Under the pieces are notes generated by a model that saw nothing but the letters and a program-made list of their open reading frames with translations, searched no databases and was not told the DNA's origin. A stretch of DNA of 64,000 nucleotides from Thermosipho atlanticus DSM 15807 (GTDB lineage Bacteria > Thermotogota > Thermotogae > Thermotogales > Fervidobacteriaceae), in contig NZ_FQXN01000002.1 in assembly GCF_900129985.1 (NCBI RefSeq), positions 1 through 64,000 on the forward strand, read 5' to 3'. Of the stretch, positions 54,535 through 63,267 are shown in pieces (within the stretch, counting starts at the first letter, position 1; each line of letters opens with the position of its first letter). A program made the position numbers and the translations under genes.

Positions 54535-55929
54535 ATGTTCGTGGGTAGGGAAAAAGAATTGAAAACTTTGAATGAGTTATACAAAGAGGATAAATTTCAA
54601 TTTGTTGTTGTATATGGTCGAAGACGAGTTGGAAAAACTACTTTACTTTTAGAGTTTTGCAAAGAAAAACCTTGTATTTTTTATGTAGCAGATGAATCTG
54701 TAGACAGTATATCTTTAGAGAAGTTTTCAAAAGAAGTTTTTTCATATTTCCATTTAAGTGGTTTGAGTAGTTTTAAGACATGGGAAGAGGCATTTAATTT
54801 TTTAGGTGAAAGGTCAAAGGAAAAAAGGTTGGTTATAGTAATAGATGAGTTTCAATATCTTGTAAATTCCAACAAAAGTATACCATCGATTTTACAAAAA
54901 TTGATAGATCATCATTTAAAAAATACTAAATTATTTTTGATTATCTGTGGTTCGTATGTTAGTTTTATGGAAAAAGAGGTTTTAGGATATGAAAGTCCAT
55001 TGTATGGTAGGAGAACCGCACAATTTGAAATTACTCCATTTGATTTTTTTGATAGTAAAAAGTTCTTTCCAAAGTATGATTTGGAAAGTCAAGTTAGTGT
55101 GTATGGGATTTTAGGTGGAACACCTCAATATCTAATAACTTTTGATGAAAATTTGTATGTTTTTGAAAATGTAAAACAAAAAATTTTAAATAAATCATCT
55201 TATCTATACGAAGAACCAAGATTTTTGTTACGTGAAGAGTTAAGAGAGCCAATGTTGTACAATTCTATTTTAGAAGCAATTGCGACTGGAAGAACAAAAT
55301 TAAATGAAATTGCTACAAAAATAAAAGTTAATAATGCCAAGGTTTCGAAATATATAGATACGCTAATTAATTTGAAAATAGTTGAAAAAATCAAACCAGA
55401 ACCAATAGGCAAAACTGGAAGAAGCAGCATTTTTAAAATTAAAGACAATTTTTTCAGATTTTGGTACAGATTTGTCTTTGAAAATAGGGAATTAATTGAA
55501 CAAGAATTGTTGGATACTGTGTTAGAGAAAAAGATTAAACCGTTTATAAATGATTATTTGGGGTTTGTATTTGAGGATATAGCCTTTGAATATCTAAAAA
55601 AGATGAATAAAAATGGAAAATTACCATTTGTTTTTGAAAGAATAGGAAAATGGTGGGGAAATAATCCTATAAAAAAACAAGAAGAGGAAATAGATATAGT
55701 TGCCTATGATAAAGAAAATATCCTTTTTGGAGAATGCAAATGGAAAAATGGTTTGGTTGATATGTCTATTGTAAAAAAAATGATAGACAAAAGCGTTTTG
55801 TTTGATTTTAAAAACAAATTTTACGTATTTTTTTCAAAAAATGGTTTTACCGATGAAGTTGTTAATTTTTCAAAGGTTAGTGGAAATATCCTATTGTTTA
55901 GTTTAAATGATTTGATTAATCTTTCTTGA
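54535..55929 (+). CDS. Archaeal-type ATPase (ATPase_2) with C-terminal DUF234
   Basis: 464 residues: FVGREKELKTLNELYKEDKF, Walker A VYGRRRVGKTTLLLEF, Walker B LVIVIDEFQYLVNS, a sensor ICGSYVSFM and the YGRRTAQFEITPFD motif; then a winged-helix (NEIATKIKVNNAKVSKYIDT) and a DUF234 domain with a nuclease-like VAYDKENILFGECKWKN (D...E-x-K). The family is widespread in hyperthermophiles; function unknown, perhaps mobile or defence-related. GAGGTGG site before ATG. Confidence 0.9.
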   Translation: MFVGREKELKTLNELYKEDKFQFVVVYGRRRVGKTTLLLEFCKEKPCIFYVADESVDSISLEKFSKEVFSYFHLSGLSSFKTWEEAFNFLGERSKEKRLVIVIDEFQYLVNSNKSIPSILQKLIDHHLKNTKLFLIICGSYVSFMEKEVLGYESPLYGRRTAQFEITPFDFFDSKKFFPKYDLESQVSVYGILGGTPQYLITFDENLYVFENVKQKILNKSSYLYEEPRFLLREELREPMLYNSILEAIATGRTKLNEIATKIKVNNAKVSKYIDTLINLKIVEKIKPEPIGKTGRSSIFKIKDNFFRFWYRFVFENRELIEQELLDTVLEKKIKPFINDYLGFVFEDIAFEYLKKMNKNGKLPFVFERIGKWWGNNPIKKQEEEIDIVAYDKENILFGECKWKNGLVDMSIVKKMIDKSVLFDFKNKFYVFFSKNGFTDEVVNFSKVSGNILLFSLNDLINLS

Positions 55930-55959
55930 AAATAGAGAAATAAAAAAGACGTTATTATT

Positions 55960-56150
55960 GGCAAGAGTTAGAGAGAGTTAGCAAGTGTTGGATAGACTGG
56001 AACCTTTTTGTCATTCTGAGCACGTATGCGCGAAAGATCTTGAATGACTTTTCGAATGTAAAGTAAGATCCTTTGACTACGCTTGCGCTCTGCACAGGAC
56101 GACATTCCATTCGTCGTTACACTCCTCAGAATGACGAAAGAGGTTGAATA
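55960..56150. repeat. GTCATTCTGAG hairpin repeat with GTTAGAGAG leader
   Basis: GAGTTAGAGAGAGTTAGCAA and GTGTTGGATAGACTGG precede TTTTTGTCATTCTGAGCACG ... TCAGAATGAC. Same composite order as other blocks. It separates two convergent ATPase genes. Confidence 0.8.
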
Positions 56151-56162
56151 ACATTTTCTTTG

Positions 56163-57515
56163 CTATTGAGGAATTATTTTATTTAGATCTATACATTTTA
56201 CATCATCGCTTTCTTTTAAATTTTTGAAACCACTTTTTGAGAATAAATAATAAACGATTTTTGCCGGTTCGTATTCGAGGTCTTTTAGAAGAAATGGAAT
56301 TTTTTTTCGAAGATTATTCAAAACTTTTTCATCAACTTTTTTATTTGTCCATTTGCATTCACCGACATATAGGATATTGTCTTTAATGCCAACAATATCT
56401 ATTTTATTACCAGCATCCCACCATCTTCCCGCTTTTTCAACACCAGTGTGTTTTTTAAAGTATTGTTTTGAGATTTTTTCAAATGTGAAGGACGCATGTT
56501 GAGATATGGTGAATTTTATTTTTTCAAGCAGTTTGTTTCCAAGGCCTCTGTATATCATTTCTTGATAGGGATAAATATAACGGAAATAAAACCTGAGGTA
56601 TTCATCGTTTATGTAATAAAATGCTTTTTTTCGTGGTCTTTTCAGTGAAAATGGTTGTTCTTTTTTTACAAGCTCAAGTTCAAGAAGTCTTGAAAGGTAT
56701 GTACCTATATTTTTATGTTCCATACCACTTTCATTTGCTATCTCATTTGGTGTGGTCTTTCCATTTGCTATGGCAGTTAAGATAGAAAAATAGTTTGATG
56801 GGTCTTTTTTGAATTCTTCAAGAGTCAGAAACTTTCCCTCTTCCACCAAAAATTCTCCGGGAGTCAAAATTTTTTCTTTTAATGCATCAAAAAAGCTGGT
56901 ATATCCAGAAAATTCAAGAAGATAGAGCGGAATACCGCCTGTGACGCTATATGCAAGAATATAATCTTGCTTTGTTTTGAAGTTATAGAATTTTGCGGAA
57001 TCTTCAAAATCCATAGGAGATATTTTGTATTGTCCTGTTCTGCGGCCATATATTGGGCTGTTTTGTGAAAGAGCGATTTTTTCTATCATGCCGCTGTATG
57101 ATCCACAAAAAATGAACTTTACACCTTTTTTTGAAAATTCTTTGTCCCACCATCTTTGAAATATAGATAGAAAAGTATCGTCTTTGTAAGGAATGTATTG
57201 AAACTCGTCGATAACAACAGAAGTAGTTTTTCCCGCATCAATTGCCATATTTAAAAAAGAGAAAAATTCTTCCCATGAGCTAATTTTGAGAGTTTCAGGA
57301 AGGTTTATGAGTTCTTTTATTTCATTTAGAAATCTGTTCATTAACATTGTACTTCCAGAAAGGTTTGCGGTGAAAAAAAGGCCGTCTTTTACTACGTGTT
57401 CAAGAAGAAAGGTCTTTCCCACTCTTCTTCTGCCGTAGATTATTATCAATTCAGCCTTTTTACTGGAAAGTTTCTTTTCAAGAAACTCCTTTTCCTTTTT
57501 TCTATTTATGAACAT
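56163..57515 (-). CDS. Archaeal-type ATPase (ATPase_2) with DUF234-like nuclease end, paralogue
   Basis: 450 residues: FINRKKEKEFLEKKLSSKKA, Walker A IYGRRRVGKTFLLEHVV, Walker B SVVIDEFQYIPYKDD, FCGSYSGMIEKIA and YGRRTGQYKISPMDFED. A winged helix (PNEIANESGMEHKNIGTYLS) and a C-terminal IDIVGIKDNILYVGECKWTN (D...E-x-K) follow. It is clearly related to, but diverged from, the gene at 54535. ATG follows GAGGTG; a separate palindromic operator lies upstream. Confidence 0.9.
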   Translation of the reverse strand: MFINRKKEKEFLEKKLSSKKAELIIIYGRRRVGKTFLLEHVVKDGLFFTANLSGSTMLMNRFLNEIKELINLPETLKISSWEEFFSFLNMAIDAGKTTSVVIDEFQYIPYKDDTFLSIFQRWWDKEFSKKGVKFIFCGSYSGMIEKIALSQNSPIYGRRTGQYKISPMDFEDSAKFYNFKTKQDYILAYSVTGGIPLYLLEFSGYTSFFDALKEKILTPGEFLVEEGKFLTLEEFKKDPSNYFSILTAIANGKTTPNEIANESGMEHKNIGTYLSRLLELELVKKEQPFSLKRPRKKAFYYINDEYLRFYFRYIYPYQEMIYRGLGNKLLEKIKFTISQHASFTFEKISKQYFKKHTGVEKAGRWWDAGNKIDIVGIKDNILYVGECKWTNKKVDEKVLNNLRKKIPFLLKDLEYEPAKIVYYLFSKSGFKNLKESDDVKCIDLNKIIPQ

Positions 57516-57544
57516 ATTTTCACCTCAAATGAATTATATCATAA

Positions 57545-57583
57545 TTTACTAAAGATATATTTACTAAAGATATCTTTAGTAAA
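57545..57583 (-). promoter_or_regulatory. Palindromic operator of the minus-strand ATPase gene
   Basis: TTTACTAAAGAT at 57560-57571 is followed directly by its exact reverse complement (57572-57583), a perfect 24-bp palindrome; a further half-site TTTACTAAAGATAT lies at 57546. On the minus strand it overlaps the -35 area of a promoter whose -10 TATAAT is near 57533-57540. Confidence 0.65.
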
Positions 57584-57805
57584 GAGCGTTAGAGAGATTG
57601 AAAAGATTGGCGAGAGTTAGCAACTGTTAGAGAGGTTGGATAGATTGGATTCCTTTTGTCATTCTGGGCACGAAGTGTGAGGAACCTAAGATCCTCCACC
57701 GTTACACTCCTCAGGATGGTATTCCTCTTCCTGTCATTCTGGGGTGCGAAGCACTGAAGAATCTAAGATCCTTAGCTTACGCTCAGGATGACATTCTTTT
57801 TACGT
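57584..57805. repeat. Composite GTTAGAGAG / GTCATTCTGAG repeat block
   Basis: GAGCGTTAGAGAGATTGAAA, GTTAGCAACTGTTAGAGAGG, then TTTTGTCATTCTGGGCACG ... and a second unit CTGTCATTCTGGGGTGCG ... CTCAGGATGACAT. No gene. Confidence 0.8.
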
Positions 57806-57830
57806 AGGTTACTCAAAACCTTGCCATTAT

Positions 57831-59087
57831 CTATACGCTATTTTTTATGAAAAATCCTTCTTTGTTTTCATACAATGTGCCTTGTATTTTAATTATATCG
57901 TCAATTTCAATCATATTTTTTTCTCTAATTTTTGGTTTTTGACTTGAAAAGAAAATAATTTTTTTGTATTTCCATAACTTGTTATCCATTTCAGATACAA
58001 CGGGACCTTTTATAAACAACTCTTTCTCTTTAAATTTAATTTTCAAGAATGTTTTGTGTAGCAGCAAATTATCTTTTTTGAGAATATTCATAGGATCAAA
58101 TCCCGATAGATTAAATTCTCCTTCTAACACTATTTTGTAGCCATTGGTTTTTTTAAACGTTTCAAATGCTTTATTTATGTCATTTTGACGTTTTTGTATT
58201 AGTATTTGCGCTAATTTTTTAGTTTGTTCGTCTGCAAGTAAATCTTTTAAGTCAGATGGTTGATATTTTACAATGTCAAGGAAAAAGTCATAAAGATATT
58301 TTTTTGAAGTTGTATAGTTTATTTTCCAATTGGAAGTTATTTGGTCAAGGAGGAGTGATATGTACATTCCTGTTGAGTAACAACTGGCTCTAAAGTTTTT
58401 TAAATCTCTAATTTTTATTAAATTTTCACCAAACAATGAAATTAGGAAGCTCTGTGGAAACTTGCTTTCATCTAATAACGCTCTATATTCTACATACGTT
58501 GCAGTTCCTTCCATACTTTCTAATCCAAGCTCGTAATCCAGGAAGCTATTTATTAAGTGTCGTCTTTTTTCTCTAAAAGATATGAATTTTTTCACATATT
58601 CTGTTTTTAATTGTTTATTTGTTTCAAACACACTTTTTAAAAGGTATTTTCTTTCTAAGATTCTCAAGGCAATATTTTCCAAGGTGAATGGATATTGAAA
58701 GGCAAGAAATTCATTTGCAAATCTTTTATCTTTATTTAGAAATTGAAAACCATGGAAGATTTCGTGCACTATTTTCGAATAAAAAAAAGGAAACGTTTCG
58801 AGCTTATCTACTGTTGAGATATTCCATATTCCCATATACTTTCCATTGTAATTGATAGCAGCATTTCCAACGAAACGTTCATTCCATTTTCCTATGAAAA
58901 TTCCTTGTTCTTCTATAAAGTTTTCAGGAGGATTGTCGAAACCTATGATGTATACATATGAATCGTCATAAAAAGCTATGGGAAGTGGTTTAAAGTTATC
59001 CCAATAATCTGAAAGCTTCCCGCTATTTATTTTTTTGTATATAGTTTTTAAGGTTTGAATAATTTCTTCTTTACTGTTTAGATTCAT
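57831..59087 (-). CDS. Putative zinc metallopeptidase (HExxH), unknown family
   Basis: 418 residues, no signal peptide. FFYSKIVHEIFHGFQFLNKD near residue 107 carries the HExxH zinc motif (H-E-I-F-H), and LGLESMEGTATYVEYRALLD about 80 residues later supplies a glutamate, the gluzincin arrangement. The C-terminal 80 residues (LEGEFNLSGFDPMNILKKDN, LFIKGPVVSEMDNKLWKY) look like a separate beta domain. No specific family recognised. It stands alone between repeat blocks, so it is probably horizontally acquired. Confidence 0.65.
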   Translation of the reverse strand: MNLNSKEEIIQTLKTIYKKINSGKLSDYWDNFKPLPIAFYDDSYVYIIGFDNPPENFIEEQGIFIGKWNERFVGNAAINYNGKYMGIWNISTVDKLETFPFFYSKIVHEIFHGFQFLNKDKRFANEFLAFQYPFTLENIALRILERKYLLKSVFETNKQLKTEYVKKFISFREKRRHLINSFLDYELGLESMEGTATYVEYRALLDESKFPQSFLISLFGENLIKIRDLKNFRASCYSTGMYISLLLDQITSNWKINYTTSKKYLYDFFLDIVKYQPSDLKDLLADEQTKKLAQILIQKRQNDINKAFETFKKTNGYKIVLEGEFNLSGFDPMNILKKDNLLLHKTFLKIKFKEKELFIKGPVVSEMDNKLWKYKKIIFFSSQKPKIREKNMIEIDDIIKIQGTLYENKEGFFIKNSV

Positions 59088-59214
59088 CCAATGGTCTCCT
59101 TTGTATTTAAATGCACAACATTATTTAATACCTAAATTATATCAAGCATGAGAAATCATATTTAGATTTATTGGAACGTTCCAGACGATAATAGTTAGTG
59201 AATATGTTCAAAAA

Positions 59215-59705
59215 ATAAGGGAAAAAGAGTTGGCAAGATCGGCGAGTATTGGATCCCTTTTGTCATTCTGGGCACGAAGTGTGAAGAACCTAAGAACCTC
59301 CGTCGTTACACTTCTCAGGATAGTATTCCTCTTCCTGTCATTCTGAGGTGCGAAGCACCGAAGAATCTAAGATCTTTCGCTTACGCTCGGAATGACAAAA
59401 GAAAAAAGTGTACGGGATGACATGTCCTTTGTATGCCTGCTTTTTTCGGATGAGGAAAAGGTAGGGTTTTGGGATGGCAATGTTATTTTCGACACCGTGG
59501 ACAAGTTCGTCAGGGCTTGACAGCGTTCGACAGGTTAGAAAGATTAGCGAGTGTTAGAAAGGTTGTAGCCTTTTTGTCATTCCGAGTGATACGCGCGAAG
59601 AATCTTGGATTGTTTTTGAGAGAAAAGAATAAGATTCTTCACTTCGTTCAGAATGATAGGAAGAAAAAGTAAGATCCCTCGACTACGCTCAAGATGACAT
59701 ACCTA
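59215..59705. repeat. Gene-free composite repeat block
   Basis: Several GTCATTCTGAG-type units (59261-59400, 59570-59700) with GTTGGCAAGATCGGCGAGTA and GGTTAGAAAGATTAGCGAGT leaders. An open frame at 59469-59672 is translated repeat only. 59100-59214 has the upstream region of the metallopeptidase gene. Confidence 0.8.
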
Positions 59706-59720
59706 TTATTTTCATATTTC

Positions 59721-61058
59721 CTATATTCCTTCTACTACGTTTTTAATCCACTTTTTACTTTTGTATCTCCAAAGTAATATTATTGCTTTAGTTATTTCAT
59801 CAGACATTGTAAATAAATATACCACCGGGAAACTCATATTTAGAATAAGGCCTGAAAGAACCGCAAGTGGAACACCTAAAAGCCATAGCGTTGTAGCTTC
59901 AATAGCAAATGAAAATCTGGTATCTCCTCCTGCTCTTAGAAAACCTACTATATTCACACCGTTAAAAACTTTTATTGGTATGAATCCCATGGAAATAATC
60001 ATGGTAATTCTTACCAAGTTTTTAATCTCATCTGATACGTCAAATAGGTTTACAGCATAGAAAGTAACAAGGATAGTAATTATTCCAGAAATTACAGCTA
60101 CTAATTCTGCAAGCTTCAGAATTTTTTTAGAGACTTCATAGGCTTTTTCATATTCTGAAGCTCCAAGGATGTTTCCAACTATAACCGATGCAGCAGATGC
60201 AACAGAAAAGGTAAATGAATAGGCAAATCCTTCGATTGTCCCCATTATGTTTCTGGCAGCTATTACTTGGGTGCTCATATGTGCATATACCACGGAATAC
60301 ATTGTCATTCCAAAAGACCATGCAAATTCATTTCCAATAGTAGGGAGTGTATAGTGAAAATAGCGTTTTACAAACAGTTTGTTTATTCGCCGTACGTGGT
60401 ATAAATTAAAGCGACCTGGTAATCTTTTTACCTCAATAATAATTAAAAGAGATGTAAGACCTATAACTCTTGCAATAAGTGTTCCCCAAGCGGCTCCTTC
60501 GACTCCTAATTTTGGAAAACCAAGTTTTCCAAATATTAGTACATAGTTGAAAAACACGTTGGACATTAGTTCAACTATTGTTGTATACATTGGAATAATT
60601 GCCTTTTCAATGCTTCTAAGAACTAATGAAAATACCATGCTTACTGCAAATATGGGATAAGAAAAGGAAACTATTTTTAAATACGTAATACCAACTGCTA
60701 TTACTTCAGGATCTGGAGAATAAAATCTCATTACAAATTGTGGGGTAAAAAAACTTAATACAAAAAATATAAACGAAAAGGCAAGAGCTGAGATAACTGT
60801 GAGGGCAGAAGAACGTGCCAAGCCATCTTCGTCTCTCTTTCCCCAAAATTGTGCAAAAAAGATAGCTCCTCCGGATACAAGTCCAAATAATACGAGATTA
60901 TACAAAAAGAAAAACTGATTTGAAAGCCCTACAGCAGCTATTGGAATTTCTCCTAATCTACCTATCATTACCGTATCAACAAAGTTTACACTTGTAAAAA
61001 GAAATTGCTGAAGAGCTATTGGCAATGCTATTTTGAATATTTTTCGATATACTCCCAT
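59721..61058 (-). CDS. MATE family efflux transporter
   Basis: 445 residues with about twelve membrane segments in two homologous halves. First half motif IALPIALQQFLFTSVNFVDTV with MIGRLGEIPIAAVGLSNQ; GGAIFFAQFWGKRDEDGLAR in the first loop; second half YTLPTIGNEFAWSFGMTMYS. These are typical of the NorM/DinF-like MATE exporters driven by sodium or protons. Substrates probably cationic drugs or metabolites. The ATG at 61058 follows GGAGGCAAAACAC. Confidence 0.93.
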   Translation of the reverse strand: MGVYRKIFKIALPIALQQFLFTSVNFVDTVMIGRLGEIPIAAVGLSNQFFFLYNLVLFGLVSGGAIFFAQFWGKRDEDGLARSSALTVISALAFSFIFFVLSFFTPQFVMRFYSPDPEVIAVGITYLKIVSFSYPIFAVSMVFSLVLRSIEKAIIPMYTTIVELMSNVFFNYVLIFGKLGFPKLGVEGAAWGTLIARVIGLTSLLIIIEVKRLPGRFNLYHVRRINKLFVKRYFHYTLPTIGNEFAWSFGMTMYSVVYAHMSTQVIAARNIMGTIEGFAYSFTFSVASAASVIVGNILGASEYEKAYEVSKKILKLAELVAVISGIITILVTFYAVNLFDVSDEIKNLVRITMIISMGFIPIKVFNGVNIVGFLRAGGDTRFSFAIEATTLWLLGVPLAVLSGLILNMSFPVVYLFTMSDEITKAIILLWRYKSKKWIKNVVEGI

Positions 61059-61200
61059 TGTGTTTTGCCTCCAAGCGCAAACAGTTCGTATTCGAAACTA
61101 ATTTTATCATGAAAAATTCCAGAGGACAATTGGCAAAAACTAATAGTTTCGTTTATGAACCTGAGGAATATTATTTAAGTTTGATAATTCTAAAATCAAA

Positions 61201-61273
61201 CTTATTCTTTGAAGATATTTTAAATTGCATTAGAGAATATATCAATTGTGTGAAGGAAAAAAGTTCACCATAG
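61201..61273 (+). pseudogene. Fragment of a DUF3226-type gene
   Basis: FFEDILNCIREYINCVKEK corresponds closely to residues FDKNVLNCIKEYINCAEK of the intact DUF3226 protein at 53163. Only about 25 codons remain, so a third ATPase/TOPRIM pair once existed or a piece was copied here. Confidence 0.6.
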
Positions 61274-61286
61274 TGCTATAAGGTTT

Positions 61287-61306
61287 ACAAACATTAATAT
61301 GTTTGT
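61287..61306 (+). promoter_or_regulatory. Palindrome upstream of a truncated ATPase gene
   Basis: ACAAACAT, TAAT, ATGTTTGT: a perfect inverted repeat 58 bases before the ATG at 61364. TATAAC/TATAAT-like sequences follow. It differs in sequence from the operators of the other ATPase genes. Confidence 0.5.
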
Positions 61307-61363
61307 TAATCATTATTATGTATAACATTATGGTGGTTGCCATATAATTATCGAGGTGGTAAT

Positions 61364-61492
61364 ATGAAGTTTTATAATCGAAGAAAGGAATTAAATTTTT
61401 TGAATGAAATTAAATCAAAAAAAGATGATAATATTTTTGTTGTTATCTATGGTCTAAGAAGAATTGGGAGAACTACTTTAATTTGTAGTTAA
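61364..61492 (+). pseudogene. ATPase_2 gene remnant, first 42 codons
   Basis: MKFYNRRKELNFLNEIKSKK followed by VVIYGLRRIGRTTLICS and a stop. Walker A has R in place of the catalytic lysine (GLRRIGRTT). The break coincides with the start of an IS21 IstA fragment. GAGGTGG site precedes the ATG. Confidence 0.75.
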
Positions 61493-61650
61493 ATACATTT
61501 ACTACAAATTCTTCACCACTCTTGGAATGTAATCTCATATTTTCTTTCCAATCTACTTGAGCTTGAATACCAGGTAAAGTTTCAAATCTTGGGTGTCCTT
61601 TAGAAGCTTTCTCTGGTCTCAACCCCTTCCTTTTGTGATACTTTTAATTG
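61493..61650 (-). pseudogene. IS21-family IstA transposase fragment
   Basis: The minus strand reads GLRPEKASKGHPRFETLPGI followed by QAQVDWKENMRLHSKSGEEF, a conserved IstA segment at the start of the catalytic domain. About 50 codons remain. It joins directly to the truncated ATPase gene. The rest of the gap to 61765 contains one partial CATCCTGAACGCAAAGC repeat. Confidence 0.78.
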
Positions 61651-61765
61651 ACATTTTTATCTCTTTATCATCCTGAACGCAAAGCATGAAGAAACTTGTG
61701 AGGGATCAGTAAGGTTAAAAAAAATAATAAGATTTGTGATATAATACCAATAGGAGATGGTTGAG

Positions 61766-62026
61766 ATGAATTTTGTATGGGATAGCTGTAGAGGAAATGA
61801 AACTATAATAAGGAAAATGATATTTGGAAATATTGAAGATATAAAGGAACTTTTAAAAGAATATGGAAAGAGTAAGTTAAAGAAAATTTTCCTGGAAAAT
61901 TTCCACAGATTTCATGGTAGAGATAAAAGCTATTGGCAACTGATTTTGGAGGTTTCTAATGAGCAGATTAACCTCAAAGCAAAAGGAAGTTTTAGAAAAG
62001 ATACTGGAATTAGATATTTTCCATGA
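61766..62026 (+). CDS. Small partner of the AbiEii-type gene (DUF6922-like)
   Basis: 86 residues: NFVWDSCRGNETIIRKMIFG, NIEDIKELLKEYGKSKLKKI and RDKSYWQLILEVSNEQI. This helical pattern, with W-D near the start and YG in the middle, resembles small proteins encoded before AbiEii nucleotidyltransferases. ATG at 61766 is preferred over 61757, which overlaps the AGGAG site. Its 3' end overlaps the next gene by 68 bases, an unusually long overlap. Likely antitoxin; inference. Confidence 0.6.
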   Translation: MNFVWDSCRGNETIIRKMIFGNIEDIKELLKEYGKSKLKKIFLENFHRFHGRDKSYWQLILEVSNEQINLKAKGSFRKDTGIRYFP

Positions 62027-62576
62027 GTTTTATCTTGCTGGAGGAACATCTCTCCTTTTAAAATATAATCATAGACTGTCCTTGGATTTCGATTTTTTTC
62101 TTTTACCCAACAAAAAATTCAAGCTTGAACTATATGAAAAAAAAATGCTTACAAGCTTCCAAAATTTAGAGATTGTGTATAGAGATACTCAAACCTTAAT
62201 CTTTGACCTTAACGGTGTAAAAATTTCTTTGTTTGAATATCCATATCCGCTTATAAAAGAAATTGAAAGAATAAAAAATGTACCAGTAGCAAGCGATGAA
62301 GATATAGCTTGTATGAAAGTGGATGCTATAAGTAAAAGAGGTTTGAAAAAGGATTTCTTTGATCTCTGGATATTAATAAGGATTCATAAATGGAGCATTA
62401 ACGATTTGTTTGAAATGATACAAAAGAAATATTCAGGATACAATCTAGCTGTTTTTTTAAAATCACTGACATATTTTGATGATGCTGAAAAGAATAAAGA
62501 TTTTCAGGAAGTTGAAAATAGCTGGAACATAATAAAAGATTTTTTTAGAAATTATGTGAAAACGTATAAATTTTAA
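61959..62576 (+). CDS. AbiEii/AbiGii-type nucleotidyltransferase toxin
   Basis: 205 residues with FYLAGGTSLLLKYNHRLSLD and FDFFLLPNKKF, the GGTxL ... HRxSxDxD signature of AbiEii nucleotidyltransferases, then ACMKVDAISKRGLKKDFFDL, also conserved. AbiE toxins transfer nucleotides to tRNA or other targets and cause growth arrest. With the upstream small gene it forms a predicted toxin-antitoxin or abortive-infection pair. Confidence 0.85.
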   Translation: MSRLTSKQKEVLEKILELDIFHEFYLAGGTSLLLKYNHRLSLDFDFFLLPNKKFKLELYEKKMLTSFQNLEIVYRDTQTLIFDLNGVKISLFEYPYPLIKEIERIKNVPVASDEDIACMKVDAISKRGLKKDFFDLWILIRIHKWSINDLFEMIQKKYSGYNLAVFLKSLTYFDDAEKNKDFQEVENSWNIIKDFFRNYVKTYKF

Positions 62577-62756
62577 TTAAAATACTGATGAATTATTATC
62601 GTATATTCTGGTAATATTTCTCCAATGAACTTTTAAATCCTTTGGTTTAGTGTGAAAATAAGGTTTAGTAAATATTCTTATTTTTAAAGTTCCTGTTTTT
62701 TTAGTGGGAGCTTTAATTTTTTATTTCATTTTTGATGTTATTTTTTGGAACAATAT

Positions 62757-62801
62757 TACTAACTTACGAGTTACTTACTTATAAGTTAGTAACTTGTAAG
62801 T
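62757..62801 (+). promoter_or_regulatory. Second copy of the ATPase operator
   Basis: TACTAACTTACGAGTTACTT and ACTTATAAGTTA-G-TAACTTGTAAGT repeat the 54471-54515 array almost exactly, and the following ATATGTTC start region is shared too. The -10 TATAAT of the first copy is replaced here by ACAAT. Confidence 0.65.
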
Positions 62802-62820
62802 ATATAAACGGGATGGTAAT

Positions 62821-62988
62821 ATGTTCTTTGGTAGGGAAAAAGAACTGGAAAACCTAAATGAATTATACAAGAACGATAAATTTCAATTTGTTGTTGTAAA
62901 CATCCGGAGACGAGTTGGAAAAAGCAATTCACTTTTAGAATCTTGCAAAGAAGAACCTTGTATTTTTTATGTGCAGAAGAATCTGTAA
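62821..62988 (+). pseudogene. Truncated paralogue of the 54535 ATPase
   Basis: MFFGREKELENLNELYKNDK is followed by FQFVVVNIRRRVGKSNSLLE and ends after 55 codons (YVQKNL). It matches the first 55 residues of the intact gene, including its operator, but the Walker A glycine is changed (NIRRRVGKS). Confidence 0.8.
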
Positions 62989-62991
62989 AAT

Positions 62992-63240
62992 AGATTCGAT
63001 GAAAAAGAACTTCTTAATAAAATACTTAATTCTCACAAAAAGGAAGTTTTCATATTATATAGTAGAAGGTATGTTTGAAAAAGTGTTTTGCTAAAAGAAG
63101 CTTCGAAGAATAAAAAAACTTTGTTTTATGCTGCCAGGAAAATATCAAAAACTGAACAATTAAATAATTTTTCCAAAAACGTTGGGTTTTTTCTAAATTT
63201 AGGGAGTAAAATTGGGAAGATGTATTTAGAATCTTATTTA
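62992..63240 (+). pseudogene. Second decayed ATPase_2 fragment fused to the first
   Basis: FDEKELLNKILNSHKKEVFI, then in a shifted frame SRRYV, stop, KSVLLKEASKNKKTLFYAAR. This resembles another ATPase_2 N-terminus whose Walker A glycine codon became TGA. Frameshift and stop make it non-functional. Confidence 0.5.
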
Positions 63241-63267
63241 ATTTTTCAAAAAAAGAAAGTATAATTA

